In this document: positions 8,623 to 18,959 of the stretch, piece after piece | Layout of the letters: each line of letters starts with the position of its first letter | How positions within the stretch are numbered: position 1 is the first letter of the stretch | NCBI GenBank assembly: GCA_016722525.1 | Contig: JADKJB010000003.1 | Coordinates: 248,001-312,000 of the forward strand | Reading direction: 5' to 3' | DNA length: 64,000 bases | DNA from: Bacteroidota bacterium | GTDB taxonomy: Bacteria > Bacteroidota > Bacteroidia > AKYH767-A > OLB10 | Position numbers and translations under genes: made by a program | The notes under the pieces: model-generated | What the model saw: the letters and a program-made list of their open reading frames with translations, nothing else | Database searches by the model: none | What the model was told of the DNA's origin: nothing

Positions 8623-9787
8623 ATTACTCGAATCGCCTCGCTTTTTGCTTCAATTGTTTCAGAATTGGAATGGGTAATATTAATGATTCCAGGTTTTGCT
8701 TTTTTAGTAAAAGTTCCCAGATCATCCCATCCAAAATACTGAGCACCATTTCTGGTTGCAAAAGTGAGAAGGTCTTTTATTGCTATTTTTGGAAAATTAA
8801 TATGAAGTACTTTTAACTCTTCAAGAATAGATAGCGTATCATTTGAAGCCAGACTGTCTGTTCCAACTGTTAACTGACAATTCTGGTCGTGCAGCATATA
8901 CATATCCGGCAATGCATTTTCAATAAATAAATTAGCTTTCGGACAAATACTGAACCATATTCGGTTGAGGGTATTCAGTTTTTTAGAAATTGAATATCTG
9001 TCAAACTTGTATAGGTATTGTGTACTAAAAGAATATTGGATGTAAGCGGAAAATGTTTTGAGATTGTTTGTAAGGAAGTAGTTCCTGAAGGAATGAGCCA
9101 GGACATGTCGATACCTTTTTTTGAAAACATTTTTAGTAATTTGCCAGATGCATTTAAGAACATCTCATTTTCAGATGAACTTTCCTGGTTATGAATACAC
9201 CATTTTGAGTTAGTTGCATTGTGAAAATTCTGAATGAATTCAAACAGGTTTGTTGTACATGAATAGGGAGCATGAGGGACCAGAGATGCGTTTGTATGTG
9301 ATGCTTTTCCCTGATTCAATAAATGAAGTCCTTCCCGGAAAGTGATTGCTGCATCTGAAGCAGACATGGAAAAAATTTCGATAAAACTGTGATATCTTAT
9401 TGCACTTTTATTTTTTAGAACAAAGGTGGATGCATTATTGCAAATATCGCCAACGGCTTGAATGCCACTTTTCCACATATATTCATTGGCCTCTTCATTA
9501 GATGTAAGGTCAGATAGCTCAGCATTTTTTCGGGTTTGAACAAACTCGTTAATGAATCCATCTAAACCTGTATGTTGGTGAATCTTATTTTTAAAATGAG
9601 AAAGTTCTAAATGACAATGTGTGTTTATAAATCCCGGTGAAAGAATGCCTTTAAACTCTTCGGCCTCATCAAATACCGATGGTACCAAATCGAGAATTTT
9701 GCCATCGTCTTCAATAACGAGGGTATGTTTATTTAATAGCTGTCCATTAGGATTCAAAATAAAATCGGCAGTTAGTTTCCTCATCAT
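8619..9787 (-). CDS. Amidohydrolase-family deaminase (one-base frameshift)
   Basis: Metal-dependent hydrolase of the chlorohydrolase/cytosine-deaminase type. Metal ligands are visible: HCH in GFINTHCHLELSHF, H in LVPHAPYSC, H and E in CIHNQESSSENEMF, and D in TVGTDSLASN. The frame breaks in a T6 run at 8979-8984. One extra base there joins TDIQFLKK to LNTLNRIWFSICPKANLFIENALPD and restores a protein of about 390 residues. The fragments are 8975-9787 and the part ending at 8619. Some members of this family act as aminofutalosine or S-adenosylhomocysteine deaminases; the substrate cannot be told from sequence alone. Confidence 0.75.
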
Positions 9788-9919
9788 GCAAAGGTCTTGA
9801 ATTTTAACTTAAGAGCGGTTTCTTTACAACTAAACTAGTTTGACTAGACTACAAATTGCTTTTTTCAGCTACATAATGGCTTACTAATCAAGAAAATATG
9901 CTTGCAACTCAAAAATCAC

Positions 9920-9927
9920 TATCTTTG
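9920..9927 (+). promoter_or_regulatory. Putative -7 box of rlmN
   Basis: TATCTTTG matches TAnnTTTG exactly and ends 9-15 bases before the ATGs at 9937 and 9943. It argues that the upstream in-frame ATG at 9898 is not the start, because that ATG would lie upstream of transcription initiation. No -33 TTG at normal spacing was seen. Confidence 0.5.
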
Positions 9928-9942
9928 TTAAACGTTATGGTA

Positions 9943-11028
9943 ATGATACCCGATATCCGCAAATTATCTAAAGAAGAACTTACTCAGCATTTTCAGGAAA
10001 TGGGGGAGAAGTCTTTTCGTGCTCGTCAGGTTCATGAATGGCTTTGGCAGAAATCGGCTCGTTCTTTTGATGAAATGACGAATTTATCCAAAGAGCTTCG
10101 CGAAAAGCTTAAGCACCTTTTTTTACTCAATTCAGTTTCTGTTGCAACCAGCCAGGTTAGTAAAGATCGAACTATTAAAAGTGGTTTCAGGTTATATGAT
10201 GGTCAAATTATTGAAGGCGTTTTAATCCCTACTGACGAGAGAATGACTGCCTGTGTTTCGTCTCAGGTAGGATGTAGTTTAACCTGTAAATTTTGTGCAA
10301 CCGGCAAACTCGATCGCATTAGAAATCTGGATGCTGCTGAAATTTATGACCAAGTAGCTATCATCAAAAAACAAGCAGAGGATAATTACGCTATACCTCT
10401 CAGCAACATTGTTTATATGGGAATGGGTGAACCGCTTTTGAATTACAGCAATGTACTTAAATCAATTGAGCGGATAACTGCTCCTGATGGTTTGAATATG
10501 TCTCCGAAAAGAATTACGGTTTCCACTGCAGGAATAGCAAAAATGATAATGAAGCTGGGAGATGATGGAGTGAAATTCAACCTGGCTTTATCATTACATG
10601 CAGCCAATGATGAGAAGCGCAACAAAATAATGCCTATCAATGAACATAATACACTGGAAGCACTGCGTGAAGCTCTTCGTTATTTTTATAGCAAAACAGA
10701 ATCAAGAGTAACGTATGAGTATATAGTTTTTAATGGTTTTAATGATGAATTAGTAGACGCTAAGGAGTTGGCTGAATTTTGCCAAACGGTGCCTTGTAAA
10801 GTAAATCTCATTGAATACAATCCTATTGAAGGCGGAGAATTTGTAAATGCCAAAGAAGATAAGCTAGAAGTGTTTAAAAACTTTTTAGAAAGTCGAAATA
10901 TCATAGTGAATGTTCGACGCAGCAGAGGGAAAGATATTGACGCAGCATGTGGTCAATTGGCGAATAAGAATAAAGTGGCGAGCCTGCCCGGATCGAAAGT
11001 GTCGGATGAAAAGAGAACAGCTTTGTAA
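9943..11028 (+). CDS. rlmN: 23S rRNA (adenine(2503)-C(2))-methyltransferase / tRNA A37 methyltransferase
   Basis: Radical SAM enzyme that methylates C2 of A2503 in 23S rRNA, and A37 in some tRNAs. The radical SAM cluster motif is CSLTCKFC (Cys near residues 111, 115 and 118), followed by ATGKLDRIRNL. VYMGMGEPLLNY and ITVSTAGIA are conserved. The second catalytic cysteine lies in IDAACGQL near the C-terminus. The N-terminal accessory domain with RQVHEWLWQKSA is present. Start is taken at 9943 (MIPDIRK) or 9937, because a -7 box lies inside the longer frame. Intact. Confidence 0.95.
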   Translation: MIPDIRKLSKEELTQHFQEMGEKSFRARQVHEWLWQKSARSFDEMTNLSKELREKLKHLFLLNSVSVATSQVSKDRTIKSGFRLYDGQIIEGVLIPTDERMTACVSSQVGCSLTCKFCATGKLDRIRNLDAAEIYDQVAIIKKQAEDNYAIPLSNIVYMGMGEPLLNYSNVLKSIERITAPDGLNMSPKRITVSTAGIAKMIMKLGDDGVKFNLALSLHAANDEKRNKIMPINEHNTLEALREALRYFYSKTESRVTYEYIVFNGFNDELVDAKELAEFCQTVPCKVNLIEYNPIEGGEFVNAKEDKLEVFKNFLESRNIIVNVRRSRGKDIDAACGQLANKNKVASLPGSKVSDEKRTAL

Positions 11029-11053
11029 AATCTGCTAAACTATATATCGTTCG

Positions 11054-12555
11054 ATGAAGCGACTACTGGTTTTATTTCTATTTTCAGTAACATTTGCTCA
11101 TGGGCAAGGTTACAATCACCAGTGGCTACTAGGTAGTTATAATTTTTTCCAAGACCCCAAAGGAAGAATGCTTTTTGATACAAGTAATTACATCTTGCTA
11201 AATGAAAACCGTAAGATGCCTTTCAAAGGCACTCAGGCCAACATCAGTGACTCCAACGGCAACCTTATTATGAGCAGTAATGGTGTTTGGATCGCCAATG
11301 CAACAGGTGATACTATGATGAATGGGAGCGGATTAAATCCTAGTGTTTTCACTTCGAACTGGCCATTTGGAATACCCATAGGTGGGATAAATATTATTCT
11401 GCCGTTGCCCGCAGACAGTAGTAAATATATATTGTTTCATAAAACCTTGTGGGCATCTTTTGCACCTGCACTGACGGGTTTTACAAGACTGTAATTGATT
11501 TATCCCTTGATAATGGTTTAGGAGCAGTATTGAGTAAAAAATGACACGTTATTGTCAGATTCATTAAGCTGGGAGTTGGTGCATGTAAACATGCCAATGG
11601 CAGAGATTGGTGGGGTGGTGCTCATGAGAGACAATAATCCTGAATTATATACATATTTATTAACTCCCATGGGAATAGACACCCTATTTATTCAACCAAC
11701 AGGATTTATTGCTAATCGATGGGGTAATGTGTCTCCGTTAGTTTTTTCTCAAGATGGAAATAAACTATTATATTGCACTTCAATTGATCAGGGTCCAGGA
11801 GGATCTAATGGAAATGGTACTGTTTTACTTTTTGATTTTGACAGATGTACCGGAATTATAAGTAATTTAATATCCACAGAAGTGTCGCAAAGCAGCTATT
11901 TGTGGGGTCTTGCCTTTTCCCCTTCAGGGAAATATGCATATGCATGTTCTTCAACTAACATTTTTCAAATTGATGTTGATAATTTAACTGTCGATACTGT
12001 CGCAACATATGATGGTTTTATTTCTCCTGTAGGATTTTCATGTTGCGCAACTACCTTTTTTAGCATGTATCTCGCCGCAAATGGAAAAATTTATGTCACA
12101 AGTGGCAGTGGAGTTCAACATTTACACGAGATTAATTATCCCGATAGTGCAGGAATTGCATGTGATGTTCAACAGCATGCGATCAATTTAGGCTATGCCC
12201 AGTTAAGGGCAGTGCCTAACCACCCCAATTATTATTTAGGATGTGATACCACAAGTAGTTGTGCTTGTCTGACAACAGGAATTAATGAAGTAACTAGCCA
12301 TGATTTCAACTTTTCAGTCTCCCTAACCCCAACAATGGTAATTTTAAAATAATGTATCTTTTACCTAAGAATAAAAAAGGAAAGTTGGAAATATTTGATG
12401 TGAATGGAAGACTAATTTATGAATTGCATTTACCTCAGTGGAGCACGATGCAAGAGATTTCTTTACCTTCATTTATTACTGCTGGTGTTTATAATTGCGT
12501 GATCACTTCTGAAGATAAAAGAGTAAATCGGAAAATTGCTATGATTAAAGAATAA
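11054..12555 (+). CDS. T9SS-exported hypothetical protein, copy 1 (multiple frameshifts)
   Basis: Secreted protein of about 500 residues with signal peptide (to about AHGQ), a mid-region with FSQDGNKLLYC and LAFSPSGKYAYACSS segments resembling beta-propeller blades, and a C-terminal T9SS type A sorting domain (SPNPNNG, EIFDVNGRLIYEL, GVYNCVIT). Comparison with the neighbouring paralogue places five single-base differences in homopolymers: T run 11479-11482, A run 11536-11541, G run 11571-11573, G run 11612-11615 and C run 12321-12323. Correcting each restores alignment along the whole length. The conserved mid-part reads ACKHANGRDWW. Function unknown; likely surface-attached or released. The reading frame as written codes only for fragments (11054-11494, 11552-12352, 12352-12555). 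Confidence 0.7.
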
Positions 12556-12577
12556 TTAAGAAATTATCTATTGTACG

Positions 12578-14090
12578 ATGAAAAAATATTTAGTCCATAT
12601 TGTAATGTTATTGCTTTCATTAGAATCTTTGGGACAAGGGTATAATCATCAGTGGTTGTTGGGTTATTGGAATCCTCCAGATCTAAAAGGAAGAATGTTG
12701 ATTGATAATAATTCTTATACTTTATTAACAGAAAACCGTAAAATGGCATTTTGGGGTACCGAAGCTAACATCAGTGATTCCAACGGCAATCTTCTCATGA
12801 GTAGTAATGGAATATGGATTGCTAATGCCACAGGCGACACCATGTTAAATGGTGGAGGCCTAAATCCAGGAGGGGTTACTCCTAACTGGCCTAGTGGATT
12901 ACCAATGATGGCGAATAATATTTTTTTACCTCTCCCTGGAGATACTAGTATTTTCATCTTGCTTCACCATACAGCTACTTTTAATGGTATATATTCACCA
13001 ACAAAAGAATTATTTTCAACTTTAATTGATCTGACATTAGATAATGGATTAGGAGGCATTACTCAAAAAAACAATATTGTTTTTCAGGATACATTAAATT
13101 GGGGTGTTTCTGCTTGTAGACATGCTAACGGGAGGGATTGGTGGGTGGTAATGATGAAAGATAGTAGTGATTTAGTTTTTAAAATTCTAATAACACCTGC
13201 TGGTATTTCTTCTGTTTCAACGCAACAATTGAATTATCTTCCATTACCTTTTGGGGAAATCCAGCTCAATTAACATTTTCACAAAATGGAAATCAACTAA
13301 TCTCCACTACTTATTTTCCAGAAAGTTCTTTACCAATGGACTCAGCGAATAGTTCTTTAGTTATTTTTGATTTTGATAGATGTAATGGACTTTTTTCGAA
13401 TTCTAGAGTTGTGAAATTAAGTGATTCAAGTTATTTATGGGGCCTGGCCTTTTCTCCATCAGGGCAATTTGCTTATTCTTGCAGTGATAATTATATTTTT
13501 CAAATTAATATTGATGATTTGTCTGTAGATACTGTGGCTATTTACGATGGTTTTATATCTCCTGTTGGTTTTTCTTGTTGCCAAACAAGTTTCTTTAACA
13601 TGTATCTCGCAGCGAACGGAAAAATTTATGTCACCAGTGGCAGTGGAGTTCAACATCTACATGAGATAAATTATTCGGATAGTGCCGGAATTGCATGTGA
13701 TGTTCAGCAACATGCTATCTATCTTGGTTATGCACAATTACGGGCAGTGCCTAACCACCCCAATTATTATTTAGGATGCGATACGACAAGTAGTTGTGCC
13801 TGTCTTACAACAGGAATTAATGAAGTAACTAGCCATGATTTCAATTTTTCGGTCTCCCCTAACCCCAACAATGGTAGTTTTAAAATCATGTATCTTTTAC
13901 CTCAGAATAAAAAGGAAAGTTGGAAATATTTGATTTAAATGGAAGGCGGGTGTTTGAAATGAATCTACCGCAGTGGAGTACGATGCAGGAGGTTGTTTTG
14001 CCTTATGGGATTTCGGCTGGGGTTTATAATTGCGTGATTACAAGTGGGGGTGTTAGAATAAATAAGAAAATTGCGGTGATTAAAAATTGA
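12578..14090 (+). CDS. T9SS-exported hypothetical protein, copy 2 (two frameshifts)
   Basis: Tandem paralogue of the preceding gene, starting 22 bases after it. It has the same architecture: signal peptide, NHQWLLGYWNPPDLKGRML N-terminus, ACRHANGRDWWVV, WGLAFSPSGQFAYSCS blade-like segment, TTGINEVTSHDF linker and T9SS sorting domain. The 3' half is nearly identical to copy 1. The frame breaks at a T4 run (13249-13252) and an A5 run (13909-13913, where copy 1 has A6). Restoring one base in each gives a full-length protein ending at the TGA 14088-14090. Function unknown. Confidence 0.72.
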
Positions 14091-14249
14091 TTTGTTGAAT
14101 AATTCATGTACTTGAAAAGTGATAACTACTTCCCGTGCCCTGCCGTAGAATGACATTAATTTTGGCGCCTATTGATTTGTTCCAAGCTGTGAAATTATAA
14201 AAATACTTGGTTAACCAGTCAATAAGCCAGAATTGTAGTCGGACAAAAT

Positions 14250-14804
14250 TCAAATTTTCGCTTTTACTTTTGCCTTAACTTTTTGTTTTGATTTTTTGAT
14301 GGCATATACTTCTTTTTCTTCTTGCACATTTTTATGAATCATTTTTTCATTAACAGAGTAAGTGTGCGATTTATTTGAAGCGTGTTTAGTTTTCCCCGGG
14401 TTTGTAATTTTTTGAGTACGTAACAGGTATTCTCTATTGAAAGCTTCTTGTTTAACATTAAACAATGTAGCAAGTCTGCGAATTATTTCTTTTGGAAATG
14501 ATTTTTTATAATTAAGAATTTCAGAAAGGTAACTTTTGCCAACATCTAATTTTTTTGATAAATCACTTGCATTCATGTTTTGATCAGCCATAAATGAATA
14601 TAATAATTGTACCGGGTCAAGGGCAGACTGAGTAGTTTGTTCATCATCATATTTTTCTATTAAAACGGTTAGTAAGTCAATCTCGTCTTCAATTTGAATT
14701 GTTTGTTTATTCTCTTCCAATAGTGATTCCAAAATCTCACAATATTGATTATACTGTTTATAATTTTGTATCACCCGATATTTTAAAGCTACGTTTTTGT
14801 TCAT
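14250..14804 (-). CDS. higA: HigA-like antitoxin with XRE-type HTH
   Basis: A 184-residue protein with an N-terminal helical part (residues 1-60) and a Cro/CI-type helix-turn-helix. The HTH lies at about residues 65-115 (LLYSFMADQNMNASDLSKKL, then YLSEILNYKKSFPKEIIRRLATLFNV). This layout matches HigA antitoxins of the reversed-order higBA type, where the toxin gene comes first, as here (26-base gap). The C-terminus is extended and Lys-rich (KKSKQKVKAKVKAKI), unlike the shorter E. coli HigA. It is expected to bind the toxin and to repress the operon through the palindrome at 15197-15213. Confidence 0.82.
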   Translation of the reverse strand: MNKNVALKYRVIQNYKQYNQYCEILESLLEENKQTIQIEDEIDLLTVLIEKYDDEQTTQSALDPVQLLYSFMADQNMNASDLSKKLDVGKSYLSEILNYKKSFPKEIIRRLATLFNVKQEAFNREYLLRTQKITNPGKTKHASNKSHTYSVNEKMIHKNVQEEKEVYAIKKSKQKVKAKVKAKI

Positions 14805-14830
14805 TTATTTCTATTTGTTTTAATCATTTG

Positions 14831-15166
14831 CTAGTGTTTTCTAACATTTAGAGTGACCGTATATTGTTCCTTCCTGGCATTAAGTTTATCGTACTCAGGA
14901 TGTGTTCCTAGCCAACAGACATATAAATGAATCTGTTTTTTACCAAAATAATATTTGCAGATCAATCTGTGGTTGTTTCCTCCTATATCAAACACTACTC
15001 TATCACATCCTTTGCCTAAAAAGTCTACTGAATTGAATGTTTTTTTCATATCCATTGGCTTATTCCAATCTGCCTCTTTTAACTTACACAACCATTCATT
15101 GAATGAGTTTTCGGCATTTTGCCTTTTAGCATAAGCTTCAATGGATTGTCGCTTAATGAGGTGCAC
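14831..15166 (-). CDS. higB: HigB-like mRNA interferase toxin
   Basis: RelE-superfamily ribosome-dependent endoribonuclease. About 111 residues from a GTG at 15166, giving MHLIKRQSIEAYAKRQN, which parallels the N-terminus of known HigB proteins. The core KKTFNSVDFLGKGCDRVVF and DIGGNNHRLICKYYF matches the family (FNVGGNELR-type strand), and HPEYDKLNARKEQY is the C-terminal HxxYD motif. A longer frame to 15217 exists, but the -7 box TATATTTG lies inside it, so the shorter start is preferred. Cotranscribed with higA. Confidence 0.85.
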   Translation of the reverse strand: MHLIKRQSIEAYAKRQNAENSFNEWLCKLKEADWNKPMDMKKTFNSVDFLGKGCDRVVFDIGGNNHRLICKYYFGKKQIHLYVCWLGTHPEYDKLNARKEQYTVTLNVRKH

Positions 15167-15171
15167 TTTCA

Positions 15172-15179
15172 CAAATATA
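15172..15179 (-). promoter_or_regulatory. -7 box of higBA
   Basis: On the minus strand this reads TATATTTG, an exact TAnnTTTG match. Its last base is only five bases from the GTG at 15166, implying a leaderless or near-leaderless toxin mRNA. Confidence 0.55.
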
Positions 15180-15196
15180 CGTAAATTTATTAAAAA

Positions 15197-15213
15197 GTTC
15201 GCTATTAGCGAAC
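15197..15213. promoter_or_regulatory. Probable HigA operator (perfect 17-bp palindrome)
   Basis: GTTCGCTATTAGCGAAC is a perfect inverted repeat with 8-base arms around one central base. It starts 17 bases upstream of the higBA -7 box and so overlaps the expected -33 region, where a bound repressor would block RNA polymerase. Palindromes of this kind are the usual target of HigA-type autorepressors; binding here is inference. Confidence 0.65.
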
Positions 15214-15435
15214 ACATTTAAATTGTATAGAACATAACAGCCAGAAAGTCAAATATATATTGGTGCTAAAACATAATTCAAAGAGACACTTTGGTTCTTA
15301 TCATCAAATATTGACTTTTATTTAGAAAGAGGAATAATTTTTCGCAAAGTATTTGAGCATAGTTTCATCCACACTCACTCACCTACTCTCCCACTCCCCT
15401 TTTCACTCGCCCCTTCTCTCTTTCTACAAAAGCTA

Positions 15436-15467
15436 AACCGCTCCCGGTGATTGAACCGGAAGCGGTT
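15436..15467. repeat. Hairpin-forming inverted repeat
   Basis: AACCGCT at 15436-15442 pairs with AGCGGTT at 15461-15467; inner CGGT/ACCG extends the stem with a bulge of two bases per side. There is no T-tract after it, so an intrinsic terminator is doubtful. The adjacent CTTTTCGAAAAG is also palindromic. Confidence 0.5.
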
Positions 15468-15683
15468 GAAAAGCTTTTCGAAAAGTATGATGTCCCTTGC
15501 TGCATCCTGACATCATGTTGAAAAGAATGAGTCAAAGGAACGGGAGAAAACAAGAGTTACAAATAGCCGGTGAGGAAGCGGTTGGAATAATTGAGGGAAT
15601 TGATCCAAATGCTATGTAAATGGGTCTAATGAGGAGATTAATTGCAGTTAATTCGTTGCTCTAAGTTAGAGGAAGATAAAGAA

Positions 15684-15709
15684 AAAGTCAGCTTTCGAAA
15701 GCTGACTTT
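15684..15709. terminator. Perfect 26-base palindrome, terminator-like
   Basis: Arms of 13 bases (AAAGTCAGCTTTC and its complement) with no spacer, so the folded form has a small loop at the TTTCGAAA centre. It lies downstream of the minus-strand kinase gene (230 bases past its stop) and could terminate it, but a long T-tract is lacking on either strand. Confidence 0.4.
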
Positions 15710-15939
15710 CTACGGGTAAGAAGAAAAAATAGTGCCAGAATGAAAAGCCGCCGCACCATTTTTAGAACTTACTACCAAAGAAAAGAAAGTGTTTATAAGA
15801 GAACAACAGGCAACTTAGGAGGAGGTATAAAAACTGAGGGAACGGGCAACTTGAATGAGGCAAAGTAATTTTATCAGTTCAATGTAGTTGTCAAAATAAT
15901 TTTAAAAGATAAATACACAGTAGTTTTTATTTTAACCAC

Positions 15940-18890
15940 TTATGCCATAATAGGTGTTTTGTTACGATACATTTTTGACGTTAATGTAATAATAACTTTT
16001 GTGCCTGGATTATTTTTTTCAAATACCAATAGGTTGGTAGCTTTAGAGTCAAGAAGTATGAGGCGCTCGGTGATAAGATTCACTCCTTTCGATTCATGTT
16101 CAGGATGGTGGAGGGATTTATTTTGACCATAACCAACGCCATTATCTGTTACAGATATTTCGAGTCTTTTATCAGTTAAGAGTCGCATGTTCAATAGTAT
16201 ATTTCCCGGTATTGATGATGGCATAATACCATGCCAGATCGCATTTTCAATAAAGGGTTGAATGATCATATTAGGTATTTCAAAGGTATAAACGTCAATG
16301 GCAGGATCAATATGAATTTGCCAGGTAAGTTTTTCGCCAAAACGCATTTGTTCGAGACTGAGATAAAATTCTATTCGACTGATCTCTTCGTGCAAAGTGA
16401 TAAGGCTTTTATCAGCCATGTTCAACTGCATTCGCATTAAGCGGGAAAATTTGGAAAGATATTCGTTGGCTTCAACCGGATGGTGTGAATTTATAAAATG
16501 CTGTATGGAATTCAGCGAGTTAAAAATAAAATGTGGATTGAGATTGCTTGCAAGTGCTTTTTGCTGCAGCTCCACCAGCTTTTGCTGAATGAGAGACTTT
16601 TCTTCTTGTTTGGCACTTTGAATGTTCAGTTGGTTTTTAATGAAAATAAAAATTAAAGGAAAGCTCCAGTAGTAGTGAGTAAATAAAACCATATTGTTTT
16701 GTAAAAGGGTGAGTTATATTTACTTGAAGTGGATAAACTGGTCCCCAGAAACCTTGATTGGATCCGGCTCGTATTTGGATACTATGGGTCCCGGTTCCAG
16801 TGAAGCAAATTGAATTTCTCTTGAAGGCGCTGAAATCCAATTCCCTCATCAAGCCTGTATTGATAGTTTACTTTTATAGGATTGGAATAATTAAATGTAT
16901 GAAATTTTATGGCAAACGAATTTTGTTTATATGAAAAAATAATTTCACTTCCGGGATGAAAAAGGGTATCTGCCGTTGTTACAATTAAATCATCAATTTT
17001 ATAGTTTGCAATTAAGGTGCTCTTCAATTTTTCCAGATCGAGTTCCATTAATCCTTCGGTAGTAGCAATATAAGCTTTTTTTTGCGAAGCTTCGTATTGG
17101 ATATCATTAATACAATCAGATAAAATACCATCATGAATAGTGAGTACAATATTTGAATCAGCCTTTACCAGGTACAAACCGTTTTTAGTCCCAACCAAAA
17201 ATTCATTTTCATCTATAAGTGAAACACATGTTGTATTTTCAATATCAATATTCTTAAGTAGCTTTATTTTTGACAGAGAAGGGTTGTTTTTGAAAATAGT
17301 TACACCCTTGTTTGAAACAATTACAATTCTATCTGCTGTAGTCTCAGTAATGGAAGTTATTTCGTTTTTGTTCAACATTTCGTCAAAATTCAGGATTTCG
17401 TCCGATCTGTTTAGTACACAAAATCCCTGCTGACTACCAATCCAAAATCTATGATATTTATCTTTAAAAATTGTATTGATTCGCAATTTATTTGATAACC
17501 CTACAAATACTGAATCTAATTTTCGTATTAATTTATAATCAGGTAAATGATATTGACTGATAGAATTGTCCCAATTTCCCACCCATAAGGTAGTAGAGTC
17601 AGACCACAAACTGCTTCCATGTGAATACCTTATTTTAAAATTAGCATTTGCTACAGTAAACATTTTTTGAAAAGGATTTTCTAAACGTATATCAGTAATT
17701 GCAATTACATATTGGTTATTCCCAACAGCTGTGATAGCTCTGACAAACTGTGTCATTTCTGGCATATTTTTAACAGAAGAAATGCTTTTGGTTGTAGGAT
17801 GAAGTATTGCAATTCCATCATTGGTTCCTAACAGCAAAGATCCATTTTCCGATTTAATTATTTTTTTGATATTAGAAGCAGGTAGATCATCAGAGGTTGA
17901 ATAATTTAACAAATACATATTTGCAAAGAGAAAAACCCCTTTCCCAGACATTCCTACCCAGATGTTTCCACTTTTGTCCAGCATCATATGAGTTACTGAT
18001 GCATTTTTAAGAGTTAACCTTTCAGAAATATTTACAACAACGTTGTTGGTGACCATATAGATGTCTTTTGTTCCCCAAACATTGAACCATAGCGCATTGT
18101 TATTGTCAATTAAAATATTTCGCACCCTTAACTCTTCGCCGGTTACTACCTTCACTGAATCATAAATCAATAAATTTTTAAGTTTATAAATAGTTCCATC
18201 ACTTCCTAAATAAATAGTTCCTTCAGGAGCTTCATAGATAGAATAAACAGGTTTGTTATCGAAACCTTGAATATTAAGCTTTACCTGAAGGCCATTTACA
18301 AATTCATACAAGCCATCAGATCTTCCTAAAAGAATTCGGTGATCGCTAAGCTTTTTCATTGACAAGGCTTTGTTACCCGGTTTTTTCAGGTAAATGGAAT
18401 CTGTCGCAAAAGCAACACCATCCGATAGCTTAAGAAAATCAAAATTGTGATATTCATGCAGGGAGATCAAAAAATCATCTTGTATAATGAGCTGATTGCA
18501 TTGAGAGATATTCGATTTATTGATTTGTTTTATTTGAAAAGAAATAGGATCAAACTTGAATATGCCATTTATTCCGCATCCAAAGAACAAATCGCCGCTT
18601 GGTGATGCATATATTGCAGATAGGTAGGAAGTAACACCTAATTGCGAGAGGGAGTTGTTTTCGAAATTAATGCCATTAAACCGACTCAATCCGTTTTCTG
18701 TAGCAAACCACATATAGCCAATGCTATCCTGATCCATACTATAAATTGTTGAACTGATTAGTCCGTCTTTGACAGAATAATTTTGATAGGGATACACTTG
18801 ACAATTGGCAACATAGAAAGAGCTTAAGAAAAATACTATGGAAAAGAAAAACCCGCAAGTGCTACTTAGTCGTATCCGGATAAGATTCAT
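15940..18890 (-). CDS. Propeller-sensor histidine kinase, LytS-type (several frameshifts)
   Basis: Membrane sensor of about 980 residues: signal peptide, then two-component regulator propeller repeats (for example NYSVKDGLISSTIYS, IGYMWFATENGLSRF, GNIWVGMSGKGVFLF). A Y_Y_Y beta-sandwich (YQYRLDEGIGF), one membrane segment, and a PF06580-type kinase with H in LNPHFIFNSLNSIQ and the ATPase segment VTDNGVGYG follow. The main open parts are 16782-18890 and 15940-16692. Between them the true frame switches at least four times within about 200 bases. Correcting homopolymers gives QEKIQFASLEPGTHSIQIR, then ITHPFYKTIWFYLL, then WSFPLIFIFIKNQLN, the expected junction. It follows the LytTR regulator by 69 bases, probably as one operon. 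Confidence 0.78.
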
Positions 18891-18959
18891 TTTCGCAATT
18901 AAACAATTAATATTTTAAAAATGCTCATAAATAAAGACCATTAAAAACTCATATTCCAT

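Larger units (their letters stand above)
15218..15939. other. Gene-free region between higBA and the histidine kinase gene
   Basis: About 720 bases without a supported gene. It holds a pyrimidine-rich tract (about 15366-15427), an imperfect hairpin at 15436-15467 and a perfect 26-base palindrome at 15684-15709. Short open frames exist but none resembles a known protein. No tRNA-like fold was recognised. Confidence 0.6.

Noticed and set aside
8970..9000. Programmed ribosomal frameshift at the A6/T6 run in the amidohydrolase
   Set aside because: No clear stimulatory structure, and many similar one-base breaks elsewhere favour sequence error.
9898..9942. Upstream ATG at 9898 as the start of rlmN
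   Set aside because: The added residues do not fit the family and a -7 box lies inside this stretch.
11054..14090. Insertion sequence or transposon explaining the tandem paralogues
   Set aside because: No transposase, terminal inverted repeats or target duplication was seen; the pattern fits gene duplication.
15366..15510. Readable stretch KAKPLPVIEPEAVEKLFEKY across the hairpin at 15436
   Set aside because: It lacks a start, runs into a stop soon after and overlaps a hairpin. It may be residue of a gene but nothing supports a family.
15515..15619. Short open frame of 34 codons (starting MLKRMSQRNG) in the gene-free island
   Set aside because: Composition is ordinary, with no recognisable domain, promoter box or conserved context; chance is likely.
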